From the NCBI RefSeq assembly GCF_004000865.1, contig NZ_BIMB01000033.1, forward strand, positions 1 to 64,000: DNA of 64,000 bases. The letters run 5' to 3'. Positions 25,998 to 35,143 of this stretch are shown in pieces; position 1 is the first letter of the stretch, and the number at the start of each line of letters is the position of its first letter. The DNA is from Paenibacillus elgii NBRC 100335. Lineage in GTDB: Bacteria > Bacillota > Bacilli > Paenibacillales > NBRC-103111. Both the position numbers and the translations under genes were made by a program. The notes under the pieces are model-generated. The model was given only the letters and a program-made list of their open reading frames with translations, did not search any database and was not told the origin of the DNA.

Positions 25998-27107
25998 ATG
26001 ATACGCCGATTAGGATGTATTGTCATCATATCTGGCTTTCTATTAAGTGCGTCCATTGGTCCGGCGGCCAGTGCGGAAGCCAAAAATTCTAAGGAACCGG
26101 TCATTTGTCTGGATCCCGGTCATCAACTGTATGGGAACAACGAGCTTGAGCCCATAGGTCCCGGGGCAAAGGAAATGAAGGCCAAGGTAACTTCGGGGAC
26201 CCGGGGCGTGAAAACGAAAAAGCCGGAATATGTCGTAACCTTGGAGGCATCCCTGCTGATGAAAGCAAAGCTGGAAGCCCTCGGTTATCAAGTACGCATG
26301 ACCCGTGACACGCATGAAGTGGACCTCTCCAACAAAGAAAGAGCGGCCATGTGCAACCAGGCGCGCGCCGATTTGGCGGTTCGCGTCCATGCCGACGGGG
26401 ACGGCTCTCCGAAGACGAAAGGTATCTCCTTACTATATCCTGCATGGAGCGAGTGGAGCCAACCGATATTCGCCCAAAGCAAAGAGGCCGCTCAGGACGT
26501 ATTGAACGAAGTGCTGGCTGCTACGGGAGCGGCTTCCCGAGGCATTGTGCCGCGATCCGACCTGTCCGGATTCAACTGGTCGGAGGTGCCAAGCATTTTG
26601 GTAGAAATGGGGTTCATGACCAACCCGGAGGAAGATGAGAAATTATCGGATGCCGGCTATTTGGACCGATTGACGCAGGGTGTCGTGAATGGAATCAATA
26701 GCTTTATGGCTACGCAGACAGAAGGAACGGAGCGGGAACAGCAGGGGCGAATTTATTTGCCGGAAACCGCCCGGTTGTACGAATCGCGGAACGGTAAAAT
26801 GATCCGCACGGCGCTATCGCTGACGTCGCAAACGGTACAAACCTCCGCGGTATGGGGCAATTGGCGCAAAGTGAGCACCTGGGCAGGTGACAAATGGGTC
26901 GACGCCGGACAAATGCCGATTGAGGTGCAAAAAGCGGAGCGGCTTCTTGAGCTTACAAAGGATACGGCGATGTATCGAAGCCCTCTGGACAAAGCTCCCG
27001 TCGGTGGACTTACGCCTCAAAAGGTACAGGCATACGAGCAGTGGAACGGATGGTACTCAATCGACACGTGGATGGGAAGAGTGTGGATACAGGCCGATGT
27101 TCAATAG
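25998..27107 (+). CDS. Secreted N-acetylmuramoyl-L-alanine amidase (Amidase_3)
   Basis: 369 aa. A signal peptide ends near ASAEA (about residue 29). The Amidase_3 catalytic domain (about 35-235) is a zinc enzyme that splits the MurNAc-L-Ala bond. Visible ligands and catalytic residues: His42 in CLDPGHQ, His131 in VRVHADG and Glu203 in LVEMGFM. Two SH3-like repeats at the C-terminus (GNWRKVSTWAGDKWVD and GWYSIDTWMGRVWIQ) match those of the M14 peptidase encoded 45 bp upstream. The ATG at 25998 has AAAGGGGGAAG. The pair would degrade both glycan-peptide and peptide bonds of the wall. Confidence 0.92.
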   Translation: MIRRLGCIVIISGFLLSASIGPAASAEAKNSKEPVICLDPGHQLYGNNELEPIGPGAKEMKAKVTSGTRGVKTKKPEYVVTLEASLLMKAKLEALGYQVRMTRDTHEVDLSNKERAAMCNQARADLAVRVHADGDGSPKTKGISLLYPAWSEWSQPIFAQSKEAAQDVLNEVLAATGAASRGIVPRSDLSGFNWSEVPSILVEMGFMTNPEEDEKLSDAGYLDRLTQGVVNGINSFMATQTEGTEREQQGRIYLPETARLYESRNGKMIRTALSLTSQTVQTSAVWGNWRKVSTWAGDKWVDAGQMPIEVQKAERLLELTKDTAMYRSPLDKAPVGGLTPQKVQAYEQWNGWYSIDTWMGRVWIQADVQ

Positions 27108-27166
27108 CTTCTGTCCGCCAACTCTTTTCGAAACTCCCAAGGTGAATCGGCCTTTATGAAACGCAG

Positions 27167-27208
27167 AAACCACCGTCTTCAGGTTGACTACACCTGACGG
27201 TGGTTTTC
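27167..27208 (+). terminator. Terminator of the peptidase-amidase operon
   Basis: AACCACCGTC pairs with GACGGTGGTT, with an inner CAGG/CCTG pairing, followed by TTCTT. It probably also serves the convergent acyltransferase gene in part. Confidence 0.88.
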
Positions 27209-27262
27209 TTAGTTTACGGAAAATACGCCGGCTGTTGCCTGTCCAGCCTCTGTCTTGGTGCG

Positions 27263-29161
27263 TCATTTGGGTCCTAGAGGCTCCCGCGCCGCCTTAGCCA
27301 GAAGCGAGGCGTAATATTCCGAGCCTGCGGTGTTTAAATGGACGCCATCGGAGGCGAAGAAGGAAGCTTTGCCCGCGCTTGCGGCATGCCAATCCACGAG
27401 TGTCGTATTGGCGAAGCGGCCGGAGGCTTCTTTCAGCATGTCGTTCACCGTTCCCTCCCATGGACGGGGAACGCGCGTATTCACCAGCACGATCTGCTCC
27501 GCATCGGCAAGGGAGTGCAGCAGCGACTCCAACTGCTTCTTGGAGAACGCACCGTTCGTGCCCAGCTCGAGGATGATCCGGGAGCCGAGCTTTCCTTTTG
27601 ACTGAAGCCGATCGACGACCTCTTGCGCCTGGGACAGTTGTCTTCCAACCTTGCCGTCGATGACGATACCGGGCAGCTGCTTCTCCAACTGCGCAGCGGT
27701 GCCGAGCAGAACCGAATCGCCGATCGCCGTAATCCCTGCCCCCGCTTCTTCTTCAGGAGCGGCTTCCATGGCGACGGGAGGGGCGGTTTCAGCGACGACT
27801 TCGGTAGCTTTATCCGTTTTCGGACCCGGCGCTTCCGTTACCGTGCCCGTCCCGGTTCCTTGTTCAGGCTGGAGGGGCGGTGTCGGCGCTGGCACCGGTG
27901 CAGCGATCCCTTCGCTCCCCTCGGCCAAGGCATTGGTAACGGTGGGGGGCTGCGGGCTCTCTCCCAGGCAGGAAGCAGAGATGAACAAAATGAGCATCCC
28001 CGACACGACCCAGCGCATGCCCTGCTGCGGGAGCCGTTTCCGGTACCAGCCGAGCAACTGCGTTCCCCAAGCTTTCATACCTCCCCGACGAATAGGCTCC
28101 TCAACGAATTTCCAAGACAAAGCCGCAAGTCCGATGGTAGCGGTCAACTGTAGGGCGGCGCGCACCAGGCTGATTCCGTCGCTGCCGCTTGCCGGACTGG
28201 TCAGAATGATAACGGGATAATGCCACAAATAAATGCCGTAAGAGCGTACGCCGAGCCAGCGCAGCGGATGCCAGCCCAAGATACGTCCGAGCTGGCCGGA
28301 CGGGTGAACAAGCGCCGCTACCGTGACTGCCGCCGCCAGAGACAACAGGACGAATCCGCCTTGATATAAGAAAGCGTCGTACTGGCTGCTTTGGACGATC
28401 ATCAGCAGAACGGCGAACAGACCAGCCGTTCCGGCCCAATCCACGATCCGCCTGATGCGGACGGATGTGCCGGCGGAGAGCTTTCCGCTCGGCCAGACAA
28501 CCGCGAGCGCGGCTCCGATCAGCAGGCCGAAGGCTCTGGTGTCGGTTCCGTAATAAATCCGGCTCGGATCGGCGCCGGGCTCGTACAGCAGCGCCATGGC
28601 GGCTGCCGAAGCGGCTGCGCCGACCAACATGACTCCGGCAAGCCAGCCCCGCCGGAGCTGCAAGCGCAGGCCGAGCGCCAACAGCAAGGGCCACAGCAAA
28701 TAAAATTGCTCCTCCACCGCAAGCGACCAGAAATGGCCGAGCGGGGAAGGGGGGCCGAAGCTTTCGAAATAAGACACCTCGCGGTACACCAGCCACCAGT
28801 TGCTGACATAGGTGAGCGCCGCCAGGAAGTCTCCCTGAAGCGCAGGCAGCCGGGAGCGGTCGATCATCCATATCCACACCGCAACCGCCGTGAGCAGGAC
28901 CAGCATGGCCGGAAGCAGCCGCCGGAAGCGCCGCAGCCAGAAGCTTTTCAGATTCAGTCGTCCTTCTCTTCGCCATTCGGCGATCAACAAATCCGTAATC
29001 AGATAACCGGACAGGACGAAAAATATCCCGACACCGAGCAGCCCGCCGGGTACCCACCCGGGGTGAAGGTGATAAGCGATGACGGCTAGTACGGCCAGAG
29101 CCCGCAGGCCGTCGATTCCGGGCATGTACCGGCTTTTTCCTTCGATCGGTGATGGCATCAT
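27263..29161 (-). CDS. OafA/YrhL-type membrane acyltransferase fused to an SGNH hydrolase domain
   Basis: 632 aa. The N-terminal acyltransferase-3 domain (about 10-365, ten or eleven TM helices) carries PGIDGLRALAVLAVIAYHL with the catalytic-type His, and GIFFVLSGYLITDLL. A Pro/Glu/Thr-rich linker (about 400-470) leads to an extracellular SGNH domain with GDSVLLG, GTNGAF and DGVHLNTAGSEYY (catalytic Asp/His). This is the O-acetyltransferase layout of OatA, which acetylates MurNAc or other wall polymers and gives lysozyme resistance. The start is the first of two ATGs after AAAGAGGG. Substrate not proven. Confidence 0.92.
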   Translation of the reverse strand: MMPSPIEGKSRYMPGIDGLRALAVLAVIAYHLHPGWVPGGLLGVGIFFVLSGYLITDLLIAEWRREGRLNLKSFWLRRFRRLLPAMLVLLTAVAVWIWMIDRSRLPALQGDFLAALTYVSNWWLVYREVSYFESFGPPSPLGHFWSLAVEEQFYLLWPLLLALGLRLQLRRGWLAGVMLVGAAASAAAMALLYEPGADPSRIYYGTDTRAFGLLIGAALAVVWPSGKLSAGTSVRIRRIVDWAGTAGLFAVLLMIVQSSQYDAFLYQGGFVLLSLAAAVTVAALVHPSGQLGRILGWHPLRWLGVRSYGIYLWHYPVIILTSPASGSDGISLVRAALQLTATIGLAALSWKFVEEPIRRGGMKAWGTQLLGWYRKRLPQQGMRWVVSGMLILFISASCLGESPQPPTVTNALAEGSEGIAAPVPAPTPPLQPEQGTGTGTVTEAPGPKTDKATEVVAETAPPVAMEAAPEEEAGAGITAIGDSVLLGTAAQLEKQLPGIVIDGKVGRQLSQAQEVVDRLQSKGKLGSRIILELGTNGAFSKKQLESLLHSLADAEQIVLVNTRVPRPWEGTVNDMLKEASGRFANTTLVDWHAASAGKASFFASDGVHLNTAGSEYYASLLAKAAREPLGPK

Positions 29162-29249
29162 TTTTCCCTCTTTCGTTAGCTCGTAGGACTTCATCTTATA
29201 GCGAAAAGAGGCGGATTTTGTAACAAAAAAGTTACATCTGTGCCGAATC

Positions 29250-29274
29250 GAACTATTTCCGTTTTCAAGGCGTA
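29250..29274 (+). promoter_or_regulatory. ECF-type promoter ahead of the sigma/anti-sigma operon
   Basis: GAAC at 29250-29253 and CGTA at 29271-29274 are spaced 17 bp apart, close to the ECF pattern (GAAC then CGTA/CGTC). It suggests autoregulation by the sigma factor encoded 35 bp downstream. A small inverted repeat GTAAC-N6-GTTAC lies at 29220-29235. Confidence 0.5.
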
Positions 29275-29308
29275 TTTACTATGAATACGGGAACCGGAGG
29301 ATCGTTCA

Positions 29309-29845
29309 TTGAAGGAATATTTGATCTCGGAAGAGCAATCGCGGGCTTGGTTTGAAGAACATTCTCCCTACGTTTACGGGATTGCCCTCATGATGACCAA
29401 GTCTGCCATGCTGGCTGACGACATTACGCAGGAAACCTTTTTGCGCGCTTACCGGAAATTTCATTTATACAATCCCGCCAAGCCTTTGCGTCCGTGGCTG
29501 TATCGGATTACGCTAAATATGGTGCGGAGCACGCTTCGCAAGCAGCGGTGGCTTACCTTTTTCGGTCAACTGCCGGTTGAAGCCGGGACGGATTCCGTAG
29601 AGGATCTGATCCTAAAAAGCGAAAGCGAGCACGAACTATGGCAGGTGGTGAACCGCTTGTCTCCGAAAAGAAGAGAGGTCCTTATTCTGGTCTACTATGT
29701 CGGGTTGTCTTTGCAGGAGACTGCCTCCCTGTTGAACATTCGTCTGGGAACATGCAAGTCAAGGCTGCATGCGGCGCTTGAGCAGCTAAGGAACGACGAT
29801 GCGGAGAGCTATCAACTGACGTCGATCAAGGAGGGGCTTAAATGA
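29309..29845 (+). CDS. ECF-family RNA polymerase sigma factor
   Basis: 178 aa. The sigma-70 region 2 (about 18-85) includes DDITQETFLRAYRKF and PLRPWLYRITLNM. The region 4 HTH (about 120-170) has LSPKRREVLILVYYVGLSLQ followed by ETASLLNIRLGTCKSRLHAA. It directs RNA polymerase to stress promoters. It starts at a TTG with CGGAGG upstream. It overlaps the next gene (ATGA), a DUF4179 membrane protein that is likely its anti-sigma factor. Confidence 0.92.
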   Translation: MKEYLISEEQSRAWFEEHSPYVYGIALMMTKSAMLADDITQETFLRAYRKFHLYNPAKPLRPWLYRITLNMVRSTLRKQRWLTFFGQLPVEAGTDSVEDLILKSESEHELWQVVNRLSPKRREVLILVYYVGLSLQETASLLNIRLGTCKSRLHAALEQLRNDDAESYQLTSIKEGLK

Positions 29846-31194
29846 CTTTGCAGACCGATAAAAAGGGAAAAGCGCAGGATTGGTCCACGGAATCGTCGGA
29901 GGGCGTGCAAAGCCGTTTGAAGCAGCTAGGGCCCTCCTTTACGTTTGAGGAGCTGTGGGAGCTACACAAGCAATCCGTCGGGAAAAGCCGGCCGTCAGCC
30001 AAGGGGAGCATGACGCTGCGGAAAAAGGGGATGATCCTAGGGTATGCGGTTATTGTTTGCGCGATTCTGCTGACGGGAGTCGGCCTGTACTCCCCAAGCG
30101 TAGGCGCTGCTCTGCAAAAAGTATTTTTTATCGATTTGTTCTATAAAAATGTACGAGGCGGTATGGACAGCGGGCTATATCAGATTGAGAAGCAAAATCT
30201 TGGTACGGCAACTGACGTATCGGTTACGGATCAGGATATTCGGCTTACCGTTGCCGAGGTGTTCTACGACGGAATTCAATTCGTAATCAATTATCAGGTG
30301 GATTATCTAAAAAAGCAGAAGATTAAGGAAGAAGATGCCGCCGTGTATTACAAGTACAAATTTGAAGATGCTCACCCTGCGATGATAGGCACACATGCAT
30401 TTACAATAACCGGTGATCATACTTTCATAGGGACGACGGTGTTCAATACCGAACCGCTGCCGGAGAATGCGCGGCTTCATATCGAGATCCGGCGAATCGG
30501 GACGACGGACGGGAATTGGGATGTTACGGTTCCGGTGTCGCTCGACAAAACCAAACCGTTTATCAAAATCGTTCGGCCTCAAATTACAGGCGCTTATGAG
30601 GATAAGAAATTTATGATCGATCAAATTACCTTTACTCCTGTGGGCACTCAAGTTGTGATCAAGACAGACCATTCGGGAAGTTTATCTTATTTCTTGGAGG
30701 ATGATCTTGAGACTCGATTCGATAACGCAGGCGGGATAGGTAATAACTTTAGTCCGCTTTCCGAAATTAATCCGAAGCCTCCTTATGTTACTTTGCTGGT
30801 ACACGATTCGACAAGCGTGCAATCCAATACGCTGCATCAGAGGGAGGAATATGCGGATTATCATGGTCCCGGAAGCTTGCCGGTCACATTAAAGGGAGCT
30901 CGGGGAGGAACGATTACGATAACTGATGTCCAATTTTTGGAGGACTCGACGGTGGTCTATTACGAAGCCAGCGATGCCGCGAATCAGAAACCTTTTCTTA
31001 TTTTGGAAGATTCATCGGGCAAAGGTTTCGTTTCCGCCCCAAATGCCGTCCGGCTTTCCAGAGATTCGTTCGCCTACAAGCTGCAATATTCGAAGCTTCC
31101 TTCAGACCGGTTTACATTTCAACTGATCGTTAATGAGTATTCCCCAGAGCCTAAAGAACCGGTGAAAATAAAAATTCCGATCGATTGGGAATAA
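29842..31194 (+). CDS. DUF4179-type anti-sigma factor
   Basis: 450 aa. A cytoplasmic N-terminus (about 1-60) with FTFEELWELHKQS would hold the sigma factor. One TM helix follows (about 64-84, GMILGYAVIVCAILLTGVGL), then a large extracellular region with DUF4179-like beta domains. The 4-nt overlap with the ECF sigma gene is typical of sigma/anti-sigma pairs. The sensed signal is unknown; the extracellular domain would be the sensor. Full length with a good terminator after it. Confidence 0.85.
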   Translation: MTLQTDKKGKAQDWSTESSEGVQSRLKQLGPSFTFEELWELHKQSVGKSRPSAKGSMTLRKKGMILGYAVIVCAILLTGVGLYSPSVGAALQKVFFIDLFYKNVRGGMDSGLYQIEKQNLGTATDVSVTDQDIRLTVAEVFYDGIQFVINYQVDYLKKQKIKEEDAAVYYKYKFEDAHPAMIGTHAFTITGDHTFIGTTVFNTEPLPENARLHIEIRRIGTTDGNWDVTVPVSLDKTKPFIKIVRPQITGAYEDKKFMIDQITFTPVGTQVVIKTDHSGSLSYFLEDDLETRFDNAGGIGNNFSPLSEINPKPPYVTLLVHDSTSVQSNTLHQREEYADYHGPGSLPVTLKGARGGTITITDVQFLEDSTVVYYEASDAANQKPFLILEDSSGKGFVSAPNAVRLSRDSFAYKLQYSKLPSDRFTFQLIVNEYSPEPKEPVKIKIPIDWE

Positions 31195-31207
31195 GACGAT
31201 ATAACGC

Positions 31208-31257
31208 AGCAAGTCCGGTTCCCGGGCACGATGGCTCCGGAGACCGGACTTGCTTTT
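31208..31257 (+). terminator. Terminator after the DUF4179 gene
   Basis: GCAAGTCCGGT pairs perfectly with ACCGGACTTGC around a GC-rich loop, followed by TTTTG. Confidence 0.9.
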
Positions 31258-31300
31258 GTAAAGGACGCTAACCAAGCGTGTCCCATGCTTCTTGGCTCAC

Positions 31301-32593
31301 TTACTGCGGCTGCAAGTAAGTTTTCACCTGCCGTTTCCACAGCTCGACGTAAGATCCCATGGCCCATTGAATCATGACGACCGATTCCTTCGGTTGAAGC
31401 GGCAGCGTCATGAGAGGGATCGGAATCCACTGATCCGCATACGGGTAAATGATAATGTTTTGCTCGGTGACGACGGCGACCATGTCGCGGTTCGGGGAGG
31501 AGAAGGCATCCACCGCGCCCGGCTGCACCCGCACGATATCGCGCCAGGGAACGGCCAGCTCGTCGTGGGAGACGACCGATTGGGGGAGCGCCAGCGGCAC
31601 TTCCTGCAAGCGGTACGCCGGGCCTTCCGCTGCGCCGTTTGCCGGGCTGTCATAGGAAGCGAGCTGCGCCGTCCATTTCCCTTGCTTGCGGGCGATGGTC
31701 CAGCTCTCGCCGGAAAGATCCGCTGCGGCAGTCTTCGCGCGACCGGAGCCTACCGGCTGCGCAGGCTTCAACTCCTTCAGCACAGGGACGGCGGCAGCGG
31801 CGAATACGCTGTGCAGCGTGACGTGCGGCTCCGATAGCGGAGCGGCCGTCTTCTGGCCCGAGGCGAGCTGCTCCAGCTCCTTCACCCACACATAGTCCTG
31901 CTGCGCCGGGGACGGGGCGGCGCCGTTTTTACCTGCCGTCGTTTGCGCCACGGCAACGTAGCGGTTGCCGGCGAACATCAGCTTCTCCGCCCGGACGACG
32001 GTCTGTGCCAGCTTTCCGCGCTCTGCGCTGCCGCTTGTTTTCGGCTTGGCCGAGGCCACATGGGCCGTCAGCGTATACGTTTCCTGCGCGCCGTTTGCTT
32101 TCGGCTCATTCTCGATTTTCCAGAAATCAAGCTTATACGGCATTAGAATGCCTTCGCCTTCCGCCGTCTTTTGCAACCGGTTCCGGTCCGGTGCGATAAG
32201 AACGGTGCGGTATGTGCTAGGAGCCTGAGGGTTTTCCGCTGCGGGCGCATCGGAGCGCAGGCCGATCAACAGCGCCGACCGGACGGAGGCTTCCCAATCC
32301 GGGCCGTGGGGCGCGGGAGCAGTTGCGGCGGGCTGCTGCATCTCCGGCTTCTCCGCTGCTTCCTGCTGCACAAGAGGGAGAGGGCGGCTGTCCGTAACGA
32401 ACAAGAATACGAGAGCCGATGCCAGCACGGCGGAAACGCCGGCACTCCAAGCGCTCCACCTGCGAGGCCTGCGAACGGCGGCGTGGTTATCGATGCGTTC
32501 TTCGATGCGCTTGCGCAAGCTGTCGTTGAACCCGTTTTGGCTGAACGGCCCGCGGGCCAATTCTTTCTTGAGCTCGTTATCCATCGGATCCAA
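31301..32593 (-). CDS. Membrane anti-sigma factor of the second ECF system
   Basis: 430 aa. A short cytoplasmic N-terminus (about 1-45, NELKKELARGPFSQNGFNDS) precedes a single TM helix (about 50-67, SAGVSAVLASALVFLFV), an Ala/Pro/Glu linker and a large extracellular domain of unknown fold (about 95-430). No zinc-binding HxxxCxxC motif is seen. It begins at a TTG at 32593 with AAGGAGAG 8 bp upstream; the ATG at 32584 is too far from it. The gene overlaps the sigma gene by 17 nt, the basis for the anti-sigma call. Domain family not recognised. Confidence 0.8.
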   Translation of the reverse strand: MDPMDNELKKELARGPFSQNGFNDSLRKRIEERIDNHAAVRRPRRWSAWSAGVSAVLASALVFLFVTDSRPLPLVQQEAAEKPEMQQPAATAPAPHGPDWEASVRSALLIGLRSDAPAAENPQAPSTYRTVLIAPDRNRLQKTAEGEGILMPYKLDFWKIENEPKANGAQETYTLTAHVASAKPKTSGSAERGKLAQTVVRAEKLMFAGNRYVAVAQTTAGKNGAAPSPAQQDYVWVKELEQLASGQKTAAPLSEPHVTLHSVFAAAAVPVLKELKPAQPVGSGRAKTAAADLSGESWTIARKQGKWTAQLASYDSPANGAAEGPAYRLQEVPLALPQSVVSHDELAVPWRDIVRVQPGAVDAFSSPNRDMVAVVTEQNIIIYPYADQWIPIPLMTLPLQPKESVVMIQWAMGSYVELWKRQVKTYLQPQ

Positions 32594-33152
32594 GGCTTCG
32601 ACTCTCCTTCATCTTCGATATTTTCCCCCGTGCGTGGAACAGCCTCGATTTAATCGTTCCTTCGCTTACGCCAAGCACCTCCGCCATCTCTTTCATAGAC
32701 AGCTGATGGTGAGCGTACAGGATCAGCACCTCGCGGTATTTGACGGGCAGCTTCAGCACCATATCCCACATCTCGTTCACGGCCATCTTGTTAAGCACCT
32801 CGTGTTCCGTAGAAGCGGCGGCCTGCTCGTACTCCCCGCGCGAGGCGATGAAGTCGACGAGCGTCACCTTGCGATAGAAGGCCGACTTGCGGTAATCGAG
32901 CGTCATGTTGCGGGTGATGGCGAGCAGCCACGTCTTCACCGACGATTCGCTGCGGAACGTGCTCAGATTGCGGTAAACCTTGATGAAAACCTCTTGGGTT
33001 ATATCGTCAGCCTGATCCCACTTTCGTGTGATGCTGTAGGCGTAATTCCATACATCTTTCCCGTACGCGTTCATCAGCTCGTTCAAAATGGCTTTCTTGT
33101 CGGAGCTCGCGGACAGGTATTTCAAATAGTCGAAATTGACATTCGATTCCAA
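32577..33152 (-). CDS. ECF-family RNA polymerase sigma factor
   Basis: 191 aa with the TTG at 33152 as start. Region 2 contains WDQADDITQEVFIKVYRNL and SVKTWLLAITRNM. Region 4 contains LPVKYREVLILYAHHQLSMK, then EMAEVLGVSEGTIKSRLFHA. A GTG at 33161 is the longer option, but a predicted ECF promoter at 33173-33197 would start transcription only a few bases before it, leaving no ribosome site. The TTG has GAGGTGG well placed. It overlaps the anti-sigma gene and probably controls its own operon. Confidence 0.9.
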   Translation of the reverse strand: MESNVNFDYLKYLSASSDKKAILNELMNAYGKDVWNYAYSITRKWDQADDITQEVFIKVYRNLSTFRSESSVKTWLLAITRNMTLDYRKSAFYRKVTLVDFIASRGEYEQAAASTEHEVLNKMAVNEMWDMVLKLPVKYREVLILYAHHQLSMKEMAEVLGVSEGTIKSRLFHARGKISKMKESRSLGSDG

Positions 33153-33172
33153 AGCTGCCACCTCTAATTTTA

Positions 33173-33197
33173 GACGATCTCCCCGGCATTACGGTTC
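33173..33197 (-). promoter_or_regulatory. ECF-type promoter, likely autoregulated
   Basis: On the minus strand TTGAACC (GAAC 33197-33194) and CGTC (33176-33173) are 17 bp apart, matching the ECF pattern GAAC...CGTC. It directly precedes the sigma gene, with only about 20 bases to the TTG start. Confidence 0.7.
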
Positions 33198-33328
33198 AAT
33201 CGGAACGGGACCGAACCTGCCAAGCGGCCCCGGCCCGTACCTTCTCTTACCCAGTGTACTGCGATCGTCCAATGAAAGAAAGGGGCAAAATACAGTTGGC
33301 GAAACGTCAACCGCTTCCAGCTCGCCGG

Positions 33329-33970
33329 TTATCCGGCCATATTGTTTTTCGCGTCCTGCGGACTGAAAACGGAAATATGGTCGACTTTGCCGGTGGCAGC
33401 CGGAATGACGAATTTCAGCTCAAACTGCTCGCTTGCTTGAAAAACGTAGATCTGATCGTCGCCGTTCTTCGCCGTCTCCTTCGGTTTGCCGAGCGTCTTC
33501 TCAATGGCGGGCAGCGTCAGCTTGTGAAGCTCCGGATCGTAGGAGCGGACATCGAAGATCAGCTCGCCCTTGTTGAAGCCGAACGTGATGCCGTGTTTTT
33601 TGTAGGTGGCGTACAACCCTTTGCCGGCCGAATCGATCTGATCCGCCTTGCCCCATTTTTTCTCGACTTCGTCAATCAAATTGGTATGAGCGGCGAAGTC
33701 GCTACCTTTCACCTGACCTTTGCGCGCGAGGACTAACATATCCTTGAGCTGCGCTTCGACAGACGCGGAGTCAGGCTCCACGTTCGAAGGCGCTGCGGGA
33801 GAAGACGGCGCAGGCTTGGCCGGGGCTTCGGGCGTTGTCGCTGTCCCCGGCTGCTGCGATGGCGCTGTGGCTTCGGGCGGTGCGGACGTCCCGCCGGGCT
33901 GGCAGGCGGTCAGCGCAAGCAGACCGGCGGCCGCTGCGGCGAGCAGCTTCATTCTCTTGATCGTATGCAT
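33329..33970 (-). CDS. YjgB-like DUF4309 lipoprotein
   Basis: 213 aa. The lipobox LTAC (Cys23) follows a basic, hydrophobic signal. A Pro/Ala/Thr-rich linker reaches residue 70. Then the DUF4309 domain (about 72-205) has VEKKWGKADQIDSAGKGLYATY in two parts and KLTLPAIEKTLGKP. B. subtilis YjgB is a secreted protein of unknown role in this family. The ATG at 33970 with AAAGGAG is chosen over a much longer frame. It lies next to envelope-stress sigma genes and a polysaccharide deacetylase. Confidence 0.85.
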   Translation of the reverse strand: MHTIKRMKLLAAAAAGLLALTACQPGGTSAPPEATAPSQQPGTATTPEAPAKPAPSSPAAPSNVEPDSASVEAQLKDMLVLARKGQVKGSDFAAHTNLIDEVEKKWGKADQIDSAGKGLYATYKKHGITFGFNKGELIFDVRSYDPELHKLTLPAIEKTLGKPKETAKNGDDQIYVFQASEQFELKFVIPAATGKVDHISVFSPQDAKNNMAG

Positions 33971-34032
33971 GCGGTAAGCACTCCTTTGCTGAGAGATGAG
34001 TTGCGGCTTGACCGAAATCGGCGGCGCAAGCC

Positions 34033-34950
34033 TTACTCTTTCTTTACCCCAAGCTCGGGTACCGTAACGAAGGCATATCCGTCCTGCTTCAACGCTTCGA
34101 TCATGAGCGGCAGCGCTTCTATCGTATTGTCCAGCTTGCCGTTTTTCCCGCCGAAGCTGTGCATCAGGATGATACCGCCGTTCTTCGTCCGCTTGCGGGC
34201 AAGCTCTACCATGTCGGCCGAAGCCGCTCCGGTCCAATCCTTCGTATCGACCGTCCAATTGACGAGCTCACGTCCCGCGGAGGTCAGGTTGCGCTTGATC
34301 GAAGCGTTGACGGCGCCGTAAGGCGCCCGGACCATCGGGCTGTAGGAACCGATCACTTTTTCGATCGCTTCGTCCGTGTTTTTGATTTCTTTCTGAATCT
34401 GGTTGGGAGACAGCTTGGTCAGGTTTGCATGATCCCAGGAATGATTGCCGATGGAATGGCCTTCGTCATGAATGCGTTTCAGCACATCCGGGTGATTCAC
34501 TACCTGTCTGCCCACGACGAAAAAGGTGGCCTTCACTTCGTACTGCTTCAAAATATCCAGCACCATCGGCGTATACTTGCTGTCCGGGCCGTCGTCGAAC
34601 GTCAGCGCCACTTGCTTCGTCGCTTTGACCGCTCCCGAATTTCCTTGCTGCGCCGCGGCTCCCGGCTTACTCTCCGGCGTCCGTCCGTCGGTGGGCTGCA
34701 CGGCCGGCGCCGTCGTCGAACCGGCTTCCTGAGAGGATTTCGGATCCCCCGTATATTTTGCGTGGGTCGCCTGCTCGGGGACTACCCCCGGTACAGACGC
34801 GTTGTTCGGCGTCCGGGTCTCGTGCTGGCCGGCGGAAAGTGGCTGCCGCGTCTCGGCCGCATGGAGGCTGAACATTACAATCGTCGTGGCGCTGAGCAGC
34901 GAAGCGCCGAGTACGACGAGTTTTCGGTCGGATAGGATTCGTATGGCCAT
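34033..34950 (-). CDS. Secreted or membrane-anchored polysaccharide deacetylase (NodB domain, CE4)
   Basis: 305 aa. An N-terminal signal-anchor (about 10-30) precedes a Pro/Thr/Gly linker to residue 108, then the NodB domain. Catalytic and metal-binding residues: Asp119/Asp120 in TFDDGP, His170 and His174 in GNHSWDH, RAPYG, and WTVDTKDWTG. CE4 enzymes remove N-acetyl groups from peptidoglycan or chitin-like polymers using a metal. AAGAGGAAT precedes the ATG. Substrate is most likely peptidoglycan GlcNAc or MurNAc, by family inference. Confidence 0.93.
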   Translation of the reverse strand: MAIRILSDRKLVVLGASLLSATTIVMFSLHAAETRQPLSAGQHETRTPNNASVPGVVPEQATHAKYTGDPKSSQEAGSTTAPAVQPTDGRTPESKPGAAAQQGNSGAVKATKQVALTFDDGPDSKYTPMVLDILKQYEVKATFFVVGRQVVNHPDVLKRIHDEGHSIGNHSWDHANLTKLSPNQIQKEIKNTDEAIEKVIGSYSPMVRAPYGAVNASIKRNLTSAGRELVNWTVDTKDWTGAASADMVELARKRTKNGGIILMHSFGGKNGKLDNTIEALPLMIEALKQDGYAFVTVPELGVKKE

Positions 34951-35143
34951 GTTAGCATTCCTCTTTCACAGGTTCGTGCTTTGCAAATCATTTGACGAGT
35001 CGAGTCGACAAAAAGTTTAAAGTAAGTTCTCCCATTTCGACAAAAAAATTTTTGCCGCCTGTCCGGCGATCGTATAGGGGCCCGGACCAACCCCTCCTCC
35101 ATAACATAAGCTGGTACAAAACCTTGCAAATGGAGATGAAGAG

